From: Variovorax paradoxus
GTDB lineage: Bacteria > Pseudomonadota > Gammaproteobacteria > Burkholderiales > Burkholderiaceae_C
Length of the DNA stretch: 64,000 nucleotides
Direction of reading: 5' to 3'
Assembly: GCF_018614875.1 (NCBI RefSeq)
Contig: NZ_JAGGNW010000009.1
Coordinates: 310,001 to 374,000 of the forward strand
Shown: in pieces, positions 24,130 through 34,039 of the stretch
Layout: every line of letters begins with the position of its first letter
Numbering within the stretch: position 1 is the first letter of the stretch
Notes under the pieces: generated by a model
The model's database searches: none
Told to the model about the DNA's origin: nothing
Seen by the model: only the letters and a program-made list of their open reading frames with translations
Program-made: the position numbers and the translations under genes

Positions 24130-26535
24130 ATGTTGTTCAACGAACCTGCGGCTGATGCCACCCCCCCGGAACTGCCGCTGCTGCAGAACCTGAACCCGGA
24201 GCAGCGCGCCGCGGTCACCCTGCCTGCGGGCAATGCCCTGATCCTCGCCGGCGCCGGCTCGGGCAAGACGCGGGTGCTGACCACCCGCATCGCCTGGCTG
24301 CTGCAGACCGGCCAGGTTTCCGCCGGCGGCATCCTGGCCGTGACCTTCACCAACAAGGCCGCCAAGGAAATGATGACGCGGCTGACGGCGATCCTGCCCG
24401 TCAACGTACGCGGCATGTGGATCGGCACCTTCCACGGCCTGTGCAACCGCCTTTTGCGCGCGCACTGGAAGCTGGCCAACCTGCCTTCCACCTTCCAGAT
24501 CCTCGACACGCAAGACCAGCTCTCGGCCATCAAGCGGCTCATGAAGCAGTTCAACGTCGACGACGAGCGCTTTCCGGCCAAGCAGACCCAGTGGTTCATT
24601 GCCGGCGCGAAGGAAGACGGCCTGCGCCCGCGCGACGTGGAGATTCGCAGTGAGGACGACCGCAAGAAGGTCGAGCTCTACCAGCTCTACGAAGAGCAGT
24701 GCCAGCGCGAAGGCGTAGTCGATTTTGGCGAGCTCATGCTGCGCAGCTACGAACTGCTGCGCGACAACGATCCGGTGCGCGAGCACTACCAGCGGCGCTT
24801 CCGCCACATCCTGATCGACGAGTTCCAGGACACCAACCGCCTGCAGTACGCATGGATCAAGATGCTCGCGGGCAGCACCGTGGCGGGCCAGTTCGCGCCG
24901 GGCCAGAACAGCGTGATTGCCGTGGGCGACGACGACCAGAGCATCTACGCCTTCCGCGGCGCGCGCGTGGGCAACATGGCCGACTTCGTGCGCGAGTTCG
25001 ATGTGCGCCACCAGATCAAGCTGGAGCAGAACTACCGCAGCTACAGCAACATCCTCGACTCGGCCAACGAGCTCATCAGCCACAACAAGAAGCGGCTCGG
25101 CAAGAACCTGCGTACCGATCAAGGGCCGGGCGAGCCGGTGCGCGTGTACGAGTCGCCCACCGACCTGGCCGAGGCGCAATGGATGGTCGAGGAAATGCGC
25201 CAGCTCGTGCGCGACGGCTTCGACCGCAAGGAAATGGCCGTGCTCTACCGCAGCAATGCGCAGAGCCGGGTGATCGAAACGGCGCTCTTCAATGCCTCGG
25301 TGCCGTACCGCGTATACGGCGGCCTGCGCTTCTTCGAGCGCGCCGAAATCAAGCATGCGCTGGCCTACCTGCGCCTCTTGGAGAACAAGGACGACGACAC
25401 CAGCTTCCTGCGCGTCGTCAACTTCCCGCCGCGCGGCATCGGCGCGCGCACGCTCGAAACCCTGCAGGACGCGGCACGCGCGGCAGGGCGGTCGCTGCAC
25501 GATGCAGTGAGCGTGGTCGGCGGCAAGGCGGGCGCCAACCTCACCGGCTTTGTCGCCAAGATCGACGTGCTGCGCGAGCAGACGCAGGGCGTCAGCCTGC
25601 GCGAGATCATCGAGCTGGTGCTCGACCACAGCGGCCTCGTCGAACATTACAAGGCCGACCGCGAAGGCGCCGACCGCATCGAGAATCTGGAAGAACTGGT
25701 GAACGCGGCCGAGAGCTTCGTCACGCAGGAAGGCTTCGGCCGCGATGCGGTGGCGCTGCCCATCGACGAGCTGCGCCAGTCGCCCGCGAGCCAGGGCATC
25801 GATGCGAGCCAGCCGCTCATCGACGAGCCGCTCGCACCCGATGCCGAGACCGGCGAAACGCTGAGCCCGCTGGCCGCGTTCCTCACGCATGCGGCGCTCG
25901 AGTCGGGCGACAACCAGGCGCAGGCCGGGCAGGACGCGGTGCAGCTGATGACCGTTCACGCCGCCAAGGGCCTGGAGTTCGACTGCGTGTTCATCACCGG
26001 CATGGAAGAGGGGCTGTTCCCGCACGAGAACTCGATGAGCGATTTCGAAAGCCTCGAGGAAGAGCGCCGCCTGATGTACGTGGCGATCACGCGCGCACGC
26101 AAGCGCCTGTACCTGAGCCATTCGCAAACGCGCATGCTGCATGGCCAGACGCGCTACAACGTGAAGAGCCGCTTCTTCGAAGAACTGCCCGAAGGCGCGC
26201 TCAAGTGGCTCACGCCGAAGAACCAGGCCTTCACGCCCTCGGCCTTCGGCTACGGCGGCGGCTATGCGAGCACGCGTGGAGGCAGTGGCGGTTACGGCGG
26301 GAGCAGCGGCTACGGAGCCGGCAAGGACACCTTCGGGAGTCCGCCGGTGCCGCCGCAGAAGACCGCGCCCTCGCACGGCCTGCGCTCGGGCATGCAGGTG
26401 TTCCACAACAAGTTCGGCGAAGGCACGGTGCTGTCGCTCGAAGGCGCAGGCGACGATGCGCGCGCCCAGGTCAAGTTCGCGCGGCATGGCGTGAAGTGGC
26501 TCGCGCTGTCGGTGGCCAAGCTCACGCCGGTGTGA
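24130..26535 (+). CDS. uvrD: UvrD/PcrA-type DNA helicase
   Basis: The 801 aa product is a superfamily 1A 3'-5' helicase. Motifs in order are Q-motif NPEQRAAV, Walker [10 protein letters not shown] (about 40-48), Ia FTNKAAKEM, Walker [10 protein letters not shown] (about 227), [38 protein letters not shown] and [17 protein letters not shown] Gly/Tyr-rich linker (about 707-735) joins it to a C-terminal Tudor-like domain ([19 protein letters not shown]) that in UvrD/PcrA binds RNA polymerase. It acts in nucleotide-excision and mismatch repair. TACAAT at 24118-24123 ends only 6 bp before the ATG and there is no ribosome binding site, so the mRNA may be leaderless. Confidence 0.94.
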   Translation: MLFNEPAADATPPELPLLQNLNPEQRAAVTLPAGNALILAGAGSGKTRVLTTRIAWLLQTGQVSAGGILAVTFTNKAAKEMMTRLTAILPVNVRGMWIGTFHGLCNRLLRAHWKLANLPSTFQILDTQDQLSAIKRLMKQFNVDDERFPAKQTQWFIAGAKEDGLRPRDVEIRSEDDRKKVELYQLYEEQCQREGVVDFGELMLRSYELLRDNDPVREHYQRRFRHILIDEFQDTNRLQYAWIKMLAGSTVAGQFAPGQNSVIAVGDDDQSIYAFRGARVGNMADFVREFDVRHQIKLEQNYRSYSNILDSANELISHNKKRLGKNLRTDQGPGEPVRVYESPTDLAEAQWMVEEMRQLVRDGFDRKEMAVLYRSNAQSRVIETALFNASVPYRVYGGLRFFERAEIKHALAYLRLLENKDDDTSFLRVVNFPPRGIGARTLETLQDAARAAGRSLHDAVSVVGGKAGANLTGFVAKIDVLREQTQGVSLREIIELVLDHSGLVEHYKADREGADRIENLEELVNAAESFVTQEGFGRDAVALPIDELRQSPASQGIDASQPLIDEPLAPDAETGETLSPLAAFLTHAALESGDNQAQAGQDAVQLMTVHAAKGLEFDCVFITGMEEGLFPHENSMSDFESLEEERRLMYVAITRARKRLYLSHSQTRMLHGQTRYNVKSRFFEELPEGALKWLTPKNQAFTPSAFGYGGGYASTRGGSGGYGGSSGYGAGKDTFGSPPVPPQKTAPSHGLRSGMQVFHNKFGEGTVLSLEGAGDDARAQVKFARHGVKWLALSVAKLTPV

Positions 26536-26580
26536 GCCGTGCCCGGGTCTGCTGGCGAAGGCCGCAGGCCCGCCAGGCGG

Positions 26581-27405
26581 TCAGCTGGGATCGAAGCTGT
26601 CGCGGAAGGTGAACCACGTGGAGCTCAGCGACATCGCCGCGAGCACCAGCGCCGATCCCACGATCAGCACGTTGCCGATGAGGGCCGCGCCGCCGGCCGC
26701 CGCGCCAATGCCGATCAGCACGGTGGCGATGAGGCCCATTCCAATGCCCGCGAGCAGGAACACGCCGAACCAGGCCAGGGCGAACAGGGCGTAGGCGCCG
26801 AAGTTGCGAAACAGCGCCACCACGCTGAAGAAAATGCTCTTCACCGGCTCCACGCCGTGCCAGTGCACGAGCGCCGGGGCATGCCACATGGCCAGCGAGA
26901 GCGGCAGGTTCAGGCACATCAAAAACATGCGCGCCACCTGGAAGTCGCTGCTCGCCAGGGTTTCGGCCGACGGGATGTCGTCGAGCAGGTAGGCGCGCGC
27001 CAGCTGCCCGCCGTCGATGACGCTCGTGAGCAGCACGGCCACCACGAAGTACGCCGCGGAAATGAGTCCGAGCTTGACCAGCGAGCGCCATTCGGTGCGC
27101 ATGGCGGCGGCCACTGCCACGAACATGGCGGAGCCGGTGGGCCGCTGCGCGTGCCCGCCGGTGCCGACGCCCTCCGCGTTGTCGGTGTAGGCCACCGAAG
27201 TGGCCACCATCAGGCCCAGCGTCATGAAGGGCAGCAGGATCGGCGCCAGCACGCTGCCGACGAGCGGCAACAGCGACACCGTCGAGATCAGCGCCATCAG
27301 CACGAAGAACAGCGAGATGAAGGCGAGCGGTTGCCGCCAGAAGGTCTTGAGCCCGAGGCGGACCCATACGGCGCCGGTTCGCGCCGGCACGATGTGGAGT
27401 TTCAT
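26581..27405 (-). CDS. BPSS1780-type integral membrane protein
   Basis: The 274 aa product has about six hydrophobic helices (for example FISLFFVLMALISTVSLLPL, and a Gly/Ala-rich pair near the C-terminus) after a short basic start MKLHIVPARTGAVWVRLG. This start and the topology match the BPSS1780 family of betaproteobacterial inner-membrane proteins of unknown function. It lies 10 bp downstream of the homoserine kinase gene and converges with uvrD, an order that I recall from other Burkholderiales. No motif points to an activity. Confidence 0.75.
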   Translation of the reverse strand: MKLHIVPARTGAVWVRLGLKTFWRQPLAFISLFFVLMALISTVSLLPLVGSVLAPILLPFMTLGLMVATSVAYTDNAEGVGTGGHAQRPTGSAMFVAVAAAMRTEWRSLVKLGLISAAYFVVAVLLTSVIDGGQLARAYLLDDIPSAETLASSDFQVARMFLMCLNLPLSLAMWHAPALVHWHGVEPVKSIFFSVVALFRNFGAYALFALAWFGVFLLAGIGMGLIATVLIGIGAAAGGAALIGNVLIVGSALVLAAMSLSSTWFTFRDSFDPS

Positions 27406-27415
27406 TTTTTGAGAG

Positions 27416-28462
27416 TCAGGCGGCCAGCGGCTCGAGCGACTGCGCCATGGCGTGCGGATGGGTGGCGCGCTCGCGCAGCACGCGCTCGAAGTGCGCCGGA
27501 TCGTGCGGCTTCAGCATGCTGGCTTCGCGCGGCAGGTGAAAGTCCCACAGCCGCGAAATCCAGAAGCGCAGCGCCGCGGCGCGCAGCATGGCGGGCAGCA
27601 GGGCGCGCTCGGCCGCGTTCAGCGGGCGCACGGTTTCGTAGGCCGACAGCAGCGCGTCGGCGCGCTCGGCGTTGTGTTCGCCGGTCGAGAGATCGATGGC
27701 CCAGTCGTTCAGACACACGGCCAGGTCGAACAGCCAGGTGTCGGTGCCCGCGAAATAGAAGTCGAACACGCCGGTGAGGCGCGGCGCCGCGCCGGCGCCT
27801 TCGCCGGTGGCGAACATCACGTTGTCGCGGAACATGTCGGCGTGCACGGGCCCGCGCGGCAGCGCCGCATAGGCCGACGATTCCGCCACATGGTTCTGGT
27901 AGGCGAGTTCGGCGCGCAGCAGCGCTGCCTGCGATTCGTCGACGTAGGGCAGCACCACCGGCACGGTGTCGTTCCACCACGCGAGGCCGCGCAGGTTCGG
28001 CTGGATGCGCGGAAAGTCGCGCGCGGCCAGGTGCATGCGCGCCAGCATGGCGCCGAGTTGGGTGCAATGGGCGGCGCCCGGCGCCAGTTCGCTTCGGCCC
28101 GAAAGCCGCTGCACCAGCGCGGCCGGCTTGCCCGCGACCTTGAGCAGCAACTCGCACGGAGCGTGCGCGGGAATCGTGAGCGCATGGCCCGACGGCGGCT
28201 GGATGGCCGGATCGGCCACCGGCTCGGGCACCGGCAGGCCGCGGCCCGCCAGGTGCTTCATGAGACAAAGGTAGTAAGGAAGCTGCTCGGCGCGGAGGCG
28301 CTCGAACAGCGTCAGCACGAACTCGCCGGTCTCGGCGGTCGCAAAGTAGTTGGTGTTCTCGATGCCGCCCTCGATGCCGCGCAACTCGCGCAGGGGGCCC
28401 AGGCCGAGGCGCTGCACGAGCGCGTCTGCCTCGCCGAATTCGACTTCGGTAAAAACTGCCAT
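27416..28462 (-). CDS. thrB: homoserine kinase (APH-fold, ThrB type II)
   Basis: The 348 aa product has the aminoglycoside-phosphotransferase fold of the ThrB2 homoserine kinases of Pseudomonas and betaproteobacteria. It starts MAVFTEVEFGEADALVQRLG; IEGGIENTNYFA is the nucleotide loop, HADMFRDNVMF holds the catalytic Asp and Asn, and FDFYFAGTD the metal-binding Asp. It phosphorylates homoserine in threonine synthesis. The gene overlaps no neighbour; 43 bp separate it from the DUF2782-like gene upstream, with which it probably shares a transcript. Confidence 0.92.
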   Translation of the reverse strand: MAVFTEVEFGEADALVQRLGLGPLRELRGIEGGIENTNYFATAETGEFVLTLFERLRAEQLPYYLCLMKHLAGRGLPVPEPVADPAIQPPSGHALTIPAHAPCELLLKVAGKPAALVQRLSGRSELAPGAAHCTQLGAMLARMHLAARDFPRIQPNLRGLAWWNDTVPVVLPYVDESQAALLRAELAYQNHVAESSAYAALPRGPVHADMFRDNVMFATGEGAGAAPRLTGVFDFYFAGTDTWLFDLAVCLNDWAIDLSTGEHNAERADALLSAYETVRPLNAAERALLPAMLRAAALRFWISRLWDFHLPREASMLKPHDPAHFERVLRERATHPHAMAQSLEPLAA

Positions 28463-28505
28463 GGCGGTGCTCAGCGTCTCGCTGCCGATGAAAGGCGCAG
28501 CACGG

Positions 28506-28874
28506 TCAGAACTTCATCACGTTCCAGACCCGGGCGCCGTTGCCGTTCGAGTTCGTATCGCTCGAACCCGCGCCTGCCGTGCCCGCGTCGTTGGGCCGCA
28601 CCTCGTAGCCCGGCACGTTGGCCTTGGGCTTCACGTTGATGCTCTGCGTACGGCCGCCGTAGCGCACCTCGTCGACCGAGGCGCCGCTGTCTTCCGTGTG
28701 GATGTGCTCGACCTTCTGGTTGCGGCGGCCGTCAGGCCGCTCCTGATTTTGTAGCGGCTCGGGCGGCGCGGGCGTTCCGGCAGGCGCGGACTGCGCCTGG
28801 ACGGCGGCAACGGGAGCGGCAAAGGCCAGCGCCAGCAGGATGCGGCGGGCGACCAGGAGTGTGAGGCTAGGCAT
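28506..28874 (-). CDS. DUF2782-like secreted protein
   Basis: The 122 aa product has a signal peptide (LVARRILLALAFAAPVAAVQAQ, cut near residue 28) and a small domain whose core VEHIHTEDSGASVDEVRYGG and QSINVKPKANVPGYEV resembles the DUF2782 family found upstream of polA in betaproteobacteria. I placed the start at 28874 (MPSLTL) since it gives a proper signal peptide; an ATG 108 bp upstream adds an Arg-rich stretch. The C-terminus ends with a Ser/Asn-rich linker and WNVMKF. Function unknown. It is divergent from polA with 97 bp between. Confidence 0.7.
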   Translation of the reverse strand: MPSLTLLVARRILLALAFAAPVAAVQAQSAPAGTPAPPEPLQNQERPDGRRNQKVEHIHTEDSGASVDEVRYGGRTQSINVKPKANVPGYEVRPNDAGTAGAGSSDTNSNGNGARVWNVMKF

Positions 28875-28971
28875 GCAAGGATTGTAGGCTCGGGGCCGCT
28901 TCCCGGGTGTCGGCGAGCGGCGCCTGCCGGCGTGGTTCTGAATGCCGGTCCGGGCACGGCAAAATGGCCCG

Positions 28972-31794
28972 ATGACCGACAAGAAAACGCTGCTGCTCGT
29001 CGATGGCTCGAGCTATCTTTACCGCGCCTTCCATGCCATGCCCGACCTGCGGGCCGTGCCCGGCGACCCGAAGAGCCCCGCGACCGGCGCCATCCGCGGA
29101 ATGATCAACATGATGACGGCGCTGCGCCGCGAGGTTCGCGCCGACTACGCGGCCTGCATCTTCGATGCGCCCGGCAAGACTTTCCGCGACGACCTGTATC
29201 CGGAATACAAGGCCAACCGCTCTCCCATGCCCGACGATCTGCGCAGCCAGATCGACCCCATCCACGAGGTGGTGAAGCTGATGGGCTGGCCGGTGCTCTG
29301 CGTGCCCGACATCGAGGCCGACGACGTCATCGGCACGCTCGCCAAGACGGCGGCGCAGCAGGGTGTCGAGGTCATCGTGTCGAGCGGCGACAAGGACCTG
29401 AGCCAGCTGGTGGACGAGCACATCACCATCATCGACACCATGAACGGCAAGAAGCGCGACGTGGCCGGCGTCACGGCCGAATTCGGCGTGCCGCCCAACC
29501 TGATGATCGACTACCAGACGCTGGTGGGCGATGCAGTCGACAACGTGCCCGGCGTCGAGAAGGTCGGCCCGAAGACAGCGGCCAAATGGCTGCTCGAATA
29601 CGGCTCGCTCGACGCGCTGATCGAACGCGCCGCCGAGGTGAAAGGCCAGGCCGGCGAAAACCTTCGCAAGGCCTTGGACAAACTGCCGCTGAGCCGCCAG
29701 CTCGTCACCATCCGCACCGATTGCGATCTTGTCGCGCACGTCACCGGTCTGCCGTCGCTCGAAAGTCTGCCGGTGGGCGCGCCGCAAACCGCCGAGCTCA
29801 AGCCCTTCTACGAGAAGTTCGGCTTCAAGAGCCTGGTCAAGTCGATCGAGGCGCTGGAAGTGCCACCCGAGCTGATCGAGGAGAACATCAAGAAGCAGTT
29901 GGCCCGCGGGGCTGCGGCAAGCAGCGACCAGGGCGGGCTGTTCGACGAATCGTCCAACCTCGGCGCGATGGAGGCCGCATCGCCCGCGAGCAACCTCAAG
30001 TACGAGACCATCACCACCTGGGAGCAGTTCGACACCTGGCTCGCGAAGCTCGAGGCCGCCGACCTGGCCGCCATCGACACCGAGACCACCTCGCTCGACG
30101 AGATGGTCGCGCGCATCGTCGGCCTGAGCTTCAGCGTCGAGCCCGGCGAGGCGGCCTACGTTCCGCTGGCGCACAACTACCCAGACGCACCCGCGCAGCT
30201 GCCCATCGACGAAGTGCTCGCCAGGCTCAAGCCCTGGCTCGAAAACCCTGCGAAGAAGAAGCTCGGCCAGCACATCAAGTACGACCGCCACGTGCTTGCC
30301 AACCATGGCATCGAGGTGCAGGGCTATGCGCACGACACCATGCTGCAGAGCTATGTGCTGGAGGCGCACCGGCCCCACGGGCTCGCGAGCCTGGCCGAAC
30401 GCCACCTGGGCCGCAGCGGCATCTCGTACGAAGACCTGTGCGGCAAGGGCGCGCACCAGATTCCCTTCAGCCAGGTCGACATCGCCAAGGCCGCCGAATA
30501 TTCGTGCGAGGACAGCGATCAGACGCTCGATGTTCACCAGGCGCTCTGGCCCCAGATCGAGCGCGACGAGAAGCTGCGTTTCGTCTACCAGCTCGAGATG
30601 GATTCGAGCGAGGCGCTCTACCGCGTCGAGCGCAACGGCGTGCTGATCGACGCGCCCACGCTCGCCACGCAGAGCCACGAACTCGGCACGCGCATCATGG
30701 CGCTGGAGCAGGAGGCCTACGAGATCGCGGGCCAGCCGTTCAACCTCGGTTCGCCCAAGCAGATCGGCGAGATCTTCTTCACCAAGCTGGGGCTGCCGGT
30801 GGTCAAGAAGACGCCGAGCGGCGCACCCAGCACCGACGAGGAAGTGCTCGAAAAACTGGCCGAGGACTATCCGCTGCCGGCCAAGATCCTCGAGCACCGC
30901 GGCCTCTCGAAGCTCAAGGGCACGTACACCGACAAGCTGGGCCAGCTCGCCAATCCGCGCACCGGCCGCGTCCACACGCACTATGCGCAGGCGGTGGCGG
31001 TCACGGGGCGCCTGAGCAGCAACGACCCGAACCTGCAGAACATCCCGATCCGCACACCTGAAGGTCGCCGCGTGCGCGAAGCCTTCATCGCACCGGCCGG
31101 CAGCGTGATCGCGAGCGCCGACTACTCGCAGATCGAGTTGCGCATCATGGCCCACATCAGCGGCGACGAGTCGCTGCTGCGCGCCTTCAGGGAAGGCATC
31201 GACGTGCACCGCGCCACCGCGGCGGAGGTGTTCGGCTCCACGCCCGAGCAGGTGTCGAGCGAGCAGCGCCGCTATGCGAAGGTGATCAACTTCGGGCTCA
31301 TCTACGGCATGAGCAGCTTCGGCCTGGCGCGCAACCTGGGCATCGAGACCAAGGCCGCGGCCTCCTACATCGAACGCTACTTCGCGCGCTATCCGGGCGT
31401 GAAGGCATACATGGACGAGACCAAGGCGCTGGCGAAGGAGAAGGGCTACGTCGAGACGGTGTTCGGCCGGCGCCTGTACCTGCCCGAGATCAATTCGCCC
31501 AACGGCCCGCGCCGCGGCGGCGCCGAGCGCGCGGCCATCAACGCGCCGATGCAAGGCACGGCGGCCGACCTGATCAAGCTCAGCATGATCAAGGTACAGA
31601 ACGTGCTTGACGAAGAGAAGCGCGCCACCCGCATGATCATGCAGGTGCACGACGAACTGGTGTTCGAAGTGCCCGAGGCCGAGGTCGAATGGGTGCGCAC
31701 CGAGATCCCGCGCCTGATGGCCGGCGTGGCGGAGCTCAAGGTGCCGCTGCTGGCCGAGATCGGCATCGGTCCCAATTGGGACAAGGCGCACTGA
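28972..31794 (+). CDS. polA: DNA polymerase I
   Basis: The 940 aa product has all three domains of Pol I: the 5'-3' flap exonuclease (residues 1-290: LLVDGSSYLYRAFHAMP, SSGDKDLSQLV), a 3'-5' exonuclease (about 345-540) with the ExoI motif AIDTETTSLDEM intact, and the polymerase with motif A SADYSQIELRIMAH (about 712), motif B RRYAKVINFGLIYGMS and motif C MQVHDELVFEV (about 890). It fills gaps and removes RNA primers. Proofreading residues are present, unlike in some Pol I proteins. CAAAAT lies 8 bp before the ATG, without a ribosome binding site. Confidence 0.97.
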   Translation: MTDKKTLLLVDGSSYLYRAFHAMPDLRAVPGDPKSPATGAIRGMINMMTALRREVRADYAACIFDAPGKTFRDDLYPEYKANRSPMPDDLRSQIDPIHEVVKLMGWPVLCVPDIEADDVIGTLAKTAAQQGVEVIVSSGDKDLSQLVDEHITIIDTMNGKKRDVAGVTAEFGVPPNLMIDYQTLVGDAVDNVPGVEKVGPKTAAKWLLEYGSLDALIERAAEVKGQAGENLRKALDKLPLSRQLVTIRTDCDLVAHVTGLPSLESLPVGAPQTAELKPFYEKFGFKSLVKSIEALEVPPELIEENIKKQLARGAAASSDQGGLFDESSNLGAMEAASPASNLKYETITTWEQFDTWLAKLEAADLAAIDTETTSLDEMVARIVGLSFSVEPGEAAYVPLAHNYPDAPAQLPIDEVLARLKPWLENPAKKKLGQHIKYDRHVLANHGIEVQGYAHDTMLQSYVLEAHRPHGLASLAERHLGRSGISYEDLCGKGAHQIPFSQVDIAKAAEYSCEDSDQTLDVHQALWPQIERDEKLRFVYQLEMDSSEALYRVERNGVLIDAPTLATQSHELGTRIMALEQEAYEIAGQPFNLGSPKQIGEIFFTKLGLPVVKKTPSGAPSTDEEVLEKLAEDYPLPAKILEHRGLSKLKGTYTDKLGQLANPRTGRVHTHYAQAVAVTGRLSSNDPNLQNIPIRTPEGRRVREAFIAPAGSVIASADYSQIELRIMAHISGDESLLRAFREGIDVHRATAAEVFGSTPEQVSSEQRRYAKVINFGLIYGMSSFGLARNLGIETKAAASYIERYFARYPGVKAYMDETKALAKEKGYVETVFGRRLYLPEINSPNGPRRGGAERAAINAPMQGTAADLIKLSMIKVQNVLDEEKRATRMIMQVHDELVFEVPEAEVEWVRTEIPRLMAGVAELKVPLLAEIGIGPNWDKAH

Positions 31795-31827
31795 CCCCAC
31801 CCGACGAAAGAAAGAAGAAGCACGCAC

Positions 31828-33111
31828 ATGAAACTCCAGCCCCGTAAATTCCTGCTTGCCGCTGTCTGCGCTGCATGCCTTGGCACCGCGTTTGCCGCCC
31901 CCGATGCCCGCATCGCCTCGCTGGCCGCCAAGGAAAAGCCCGCTCTGCTCGAGACGCTGAAGGAGCTGGTCTCCATCGAATCGGGCAGCCGCGATCTCGA
32001 AGGCCTGGAAAAAATCTCCGACCTCATCGCCGCGAAATTCAAGGCGATGGGCGGCGAGGTCGAGCTGATCGACCCGAGCGCCGAGGCCTACCGCATGGAA
32101 GACACGCCCGAGAAGATCGGCAGGGCCGTGCGCGCCACCTTCAAGGGCACGGGCAAGAAGAAGATTTTGCTCATCGCGCATATGGACACGGTCTACACCG
32201 TGGGCATGCTCAACAAGCAGCCGTTCCGCGTCGAAGGCGACAAGGCCTATGGCCTGGGCATTGCCGACGACAAGCAGGGTGTCGCGGTCATCGCGCACAC
32301 GGTCGCGATGCTGCAGGCGCTGAAGTTCAAGGACTACGGCACGCTCACCGTGCTGATCAACGGCGACGAGGAAATCAGTTCGCCAGGTTCGCGCGCGCTC
32401 ATCACGCGGCTGGGCGGCGAGCATGACGCGGTGCTGTCGTTCGAGGGCGCCTCGGTCAAGGAAGACAAGCTCTCGCTGGCCACGGCGGGCATTGCCTCGG
32501 TCAGCCTGAACGTCACGGGCAAGGCCTCGCATGCGGGTTCGGCGCCGGAACTGGGCGTGAACGCGCTCTACGAGCTGTCGCACCAGATCCTGCAGATGCG
32601 CGACCTCTCCGATCCGGCCACCGGGCTCAAGATGAACTGGACCATCTCGAAATCGGGCAGCAACCGCAACGTGATTCCGGCCAGCGCCAGCGCGGGTGCC
32701 GATGTGCGCGTGCTCAAGGTGAGCGACTACGACCGCATCGAGCAGCAGGTGCAGGAGCGCGTGAAGAAGCAGTTGATCCCGGAGGCCAAGGTCGAGATGA
32801 AGTTCGAGCGCCGCCGCCCGCCGCTGGAGGCCACCGATGCCTCGCGCGCGCTCGCGACGCACGCGCAGCAGATCTACAAGGACGAGCTCGGCAGGCCGCT
32901 GGGCGCCGACGACAAGGTGGCCGGCGGCGGCACCGATGCCGCCTTTGCCGCGCTCAAGACCAAGGCGCCGGTGGTCGAGCGCTTCGGCCTGCAGGGCTTC
33001 GGCGCGCACTCGGCCGATGCCGAGTACGTGCTGGTCGACTCCATCGAGCCGAGGCTTTATCTTGCGACCCGCATGGTGATGGACCTCTCCCGCAACAAAA
33101 TCGGCAACTGA
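31828..33111 (+). CDS. exported M20 metallopeptidase, carboxypeptidase G2-like
   Basis: The 427 aa product has a signal peptide (to AFAA, residue 24) and an M20 zinc peptidase fold: AHMDTVY (zinc His and catalytic Asp), GIADDKQG (bridging Asp), NGDEEISSPGS (catalytic and zinc Glu) and the C-terminal zinc His in GFGAHSADAEYV. The dimerisation domain (about 215-330) includes GKASHAGSAPELG. Members remove C-terminal glutamate from peptides and folates in the periplasm. It is 33 bp after polA and 7 bp before a LysR gene. A clear paralogue lies at 50220. Confidence 0.9.
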   Translation: MKLQPRKFLLAAVCAACLGTAFAAPDARIASLAAKEKPALLETLKELVSIESGSRDLEGLEKISDLIAAKFKAMGGEVELIDPSAEAYRMEDTPEKIGRAVRATFKGTGKKKILLIAHMDTVYTVGMLNKQPFRVEGDKAYGLGIADDKQGVAVIAHTVAMLQALKFKDYGTLTVLINGDEEISSPGSRALITRLGGEHDAVLSFEGASVKEDKLSLATAGIASVSLNVTGKASHAGSAPELGVNALYELSHQILQMRDLSDPATGLKMNWTISKSGSNRNVIPASASAGADVRVLKVSDYDRIEQQVQERVKKQLIPEAKVEMKFERRRPPLEATDASRALATHAQQIYKDELGRPLGADDKVAGGGTDAAFAALKTKAPVVERFGLQGFGAHSADAEYVLVDSIEPRLYLATRMVMDLSRNKIGN

Positions 33112-33118
33112 CCCCGCC

Positions 33119-34021
33119 ATGCGCCTGCGCCACATCGAGGTTTTCAACGCGATCATGCTCACGGGCAGCGTGAGCGCGGCGGCGCGGCTCATCAACATCA
33201 CGCAGCCGGCGGTGAGCCGCACCCTGCAGCATGCGGAGCTGCAATTGGGCTTTCCGCTGTTCCAGCGCGCCAAGGGCCGGCTCACGCCGACCACCGAGGC
33301 GCTCACGCTGTATCCGCACATCGAGCGGCTGTTCGCGCAGCTCGACGAGGTGCAGCGCCTTGCCGCCAACCTGCGCGCGGGCAGCGACACCGGCGAGCTG
33401 CGCATCCTGAGCGTGCTGGCATTGAGCTACGAGGTGCTGCCGCGCGCGCTCAAGGCGTTCCGCGAGAAGCACCCGGGCTATTCGATCACTGTCGAGTCGC
33501 TGCATTCGCCGCAGATCATGTCGGCGCTGCTGCTGCAGGAGGCCGACGTGGGCTTTGTCTTCAGCCCCGCGGTGCATCCCTCGCTCACGCAGGAAACGCT
33601 GGCCGACACGCGCATGGTGTGCATCGCGCCCAAGGGCATGCTTCCGCGCGCGCTGGTGCGCAACGGCTCGGTGGCACTGCACGATCTGGTCGACCGGCCG
33701 GTGATCGGGCTCGACAGCCGCGACCCGGTGGGCACCAGCCTGAGCCAAGCCTGCCGCCAGGCGGGCGTCGGCTTCCAGCAGGCGGTGGTCACGGTGCAGA
33801 CCTACCACGCCGCGCTGTCGATGGCGCATCACGGGCTGGGCGTGGCGCTGGTCGATGGATGCACGGCCCGTTCGGCGGACACCACCAAGGTCGACGTGCT
33901 GGCGCTGGAGCCGCACATTCCGGTGCCGGTGCGTGCGTTGCGTTTTGCCGGCCGGCCCGATTCGGTGGCGGTGCGCGGCATCACGCGCTGCATGCGCGAG
34001 GCGATCGAGCAGGCCGTCTGA
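33119..34021 (+). CDS. LysR-family transcriptional regulator
   Basis: The 300 aa product has an N-terminal winged HTH (RLRHIEVFNAIMLTGSVSAA then LINITQPAVSRTLQHAE) and a LysR substrate-binding domain from about residue 90. It follows the M20 peptidase by 7 bp in the same direction, an uncommon arrangement for LysR genes, and ends 18 bp from the convergent D-amino-acid dehydrogenase gene. The palindrome at 35384-35412, between that gene and the binding-protein gene, has a T-N11-A core and is a plausible target. The coinducer is unknown; an amino acid is likely from context. Confidence 0.9.
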   Translation: MRLRHIEVFNAIMLTGSVSAAARLINITQPAVSRTLQHAELQLGFPLFQRAKGRLTPTTEALTLYPHIERLFAQLDEVQRLAANLRAGSDTGELRILSVLALSYEVLPRALKAFREKHPGYSITVESLHSPQIMSALLLQEADVGFVFSPAVHPSLTQETLADTRMVCIAPKGMLPRALVRNGSVALHDLVDRPVIGLDSRDPVGTSLSQACRQAGVGFQQAVVTVQTYHAALSMAHHGLGVALVDGCTARSADTTKVDVLALEPHIPVPVRALRFAGRPDSVAVRGITRCMREAIEQAV

Positions 34022-34039
34022 CACCCGTGGCGCGGCAAC

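Noticed and set aside
24055-26487. 810-codon antisense frame opposite uvrD
   Set aside because: Shadow of the helicase gene; composition is His/Arg/Val-rich with no recognisable domain.
28867-33405. 1512-codon open frame antisense to polA and the M20 peptidase gene
   Set aside because: It is the mirror of GC-rich coding frames: His/Arg/Leu-rich, without domains or ribosome binding site, and both sense genes have clear motifs.
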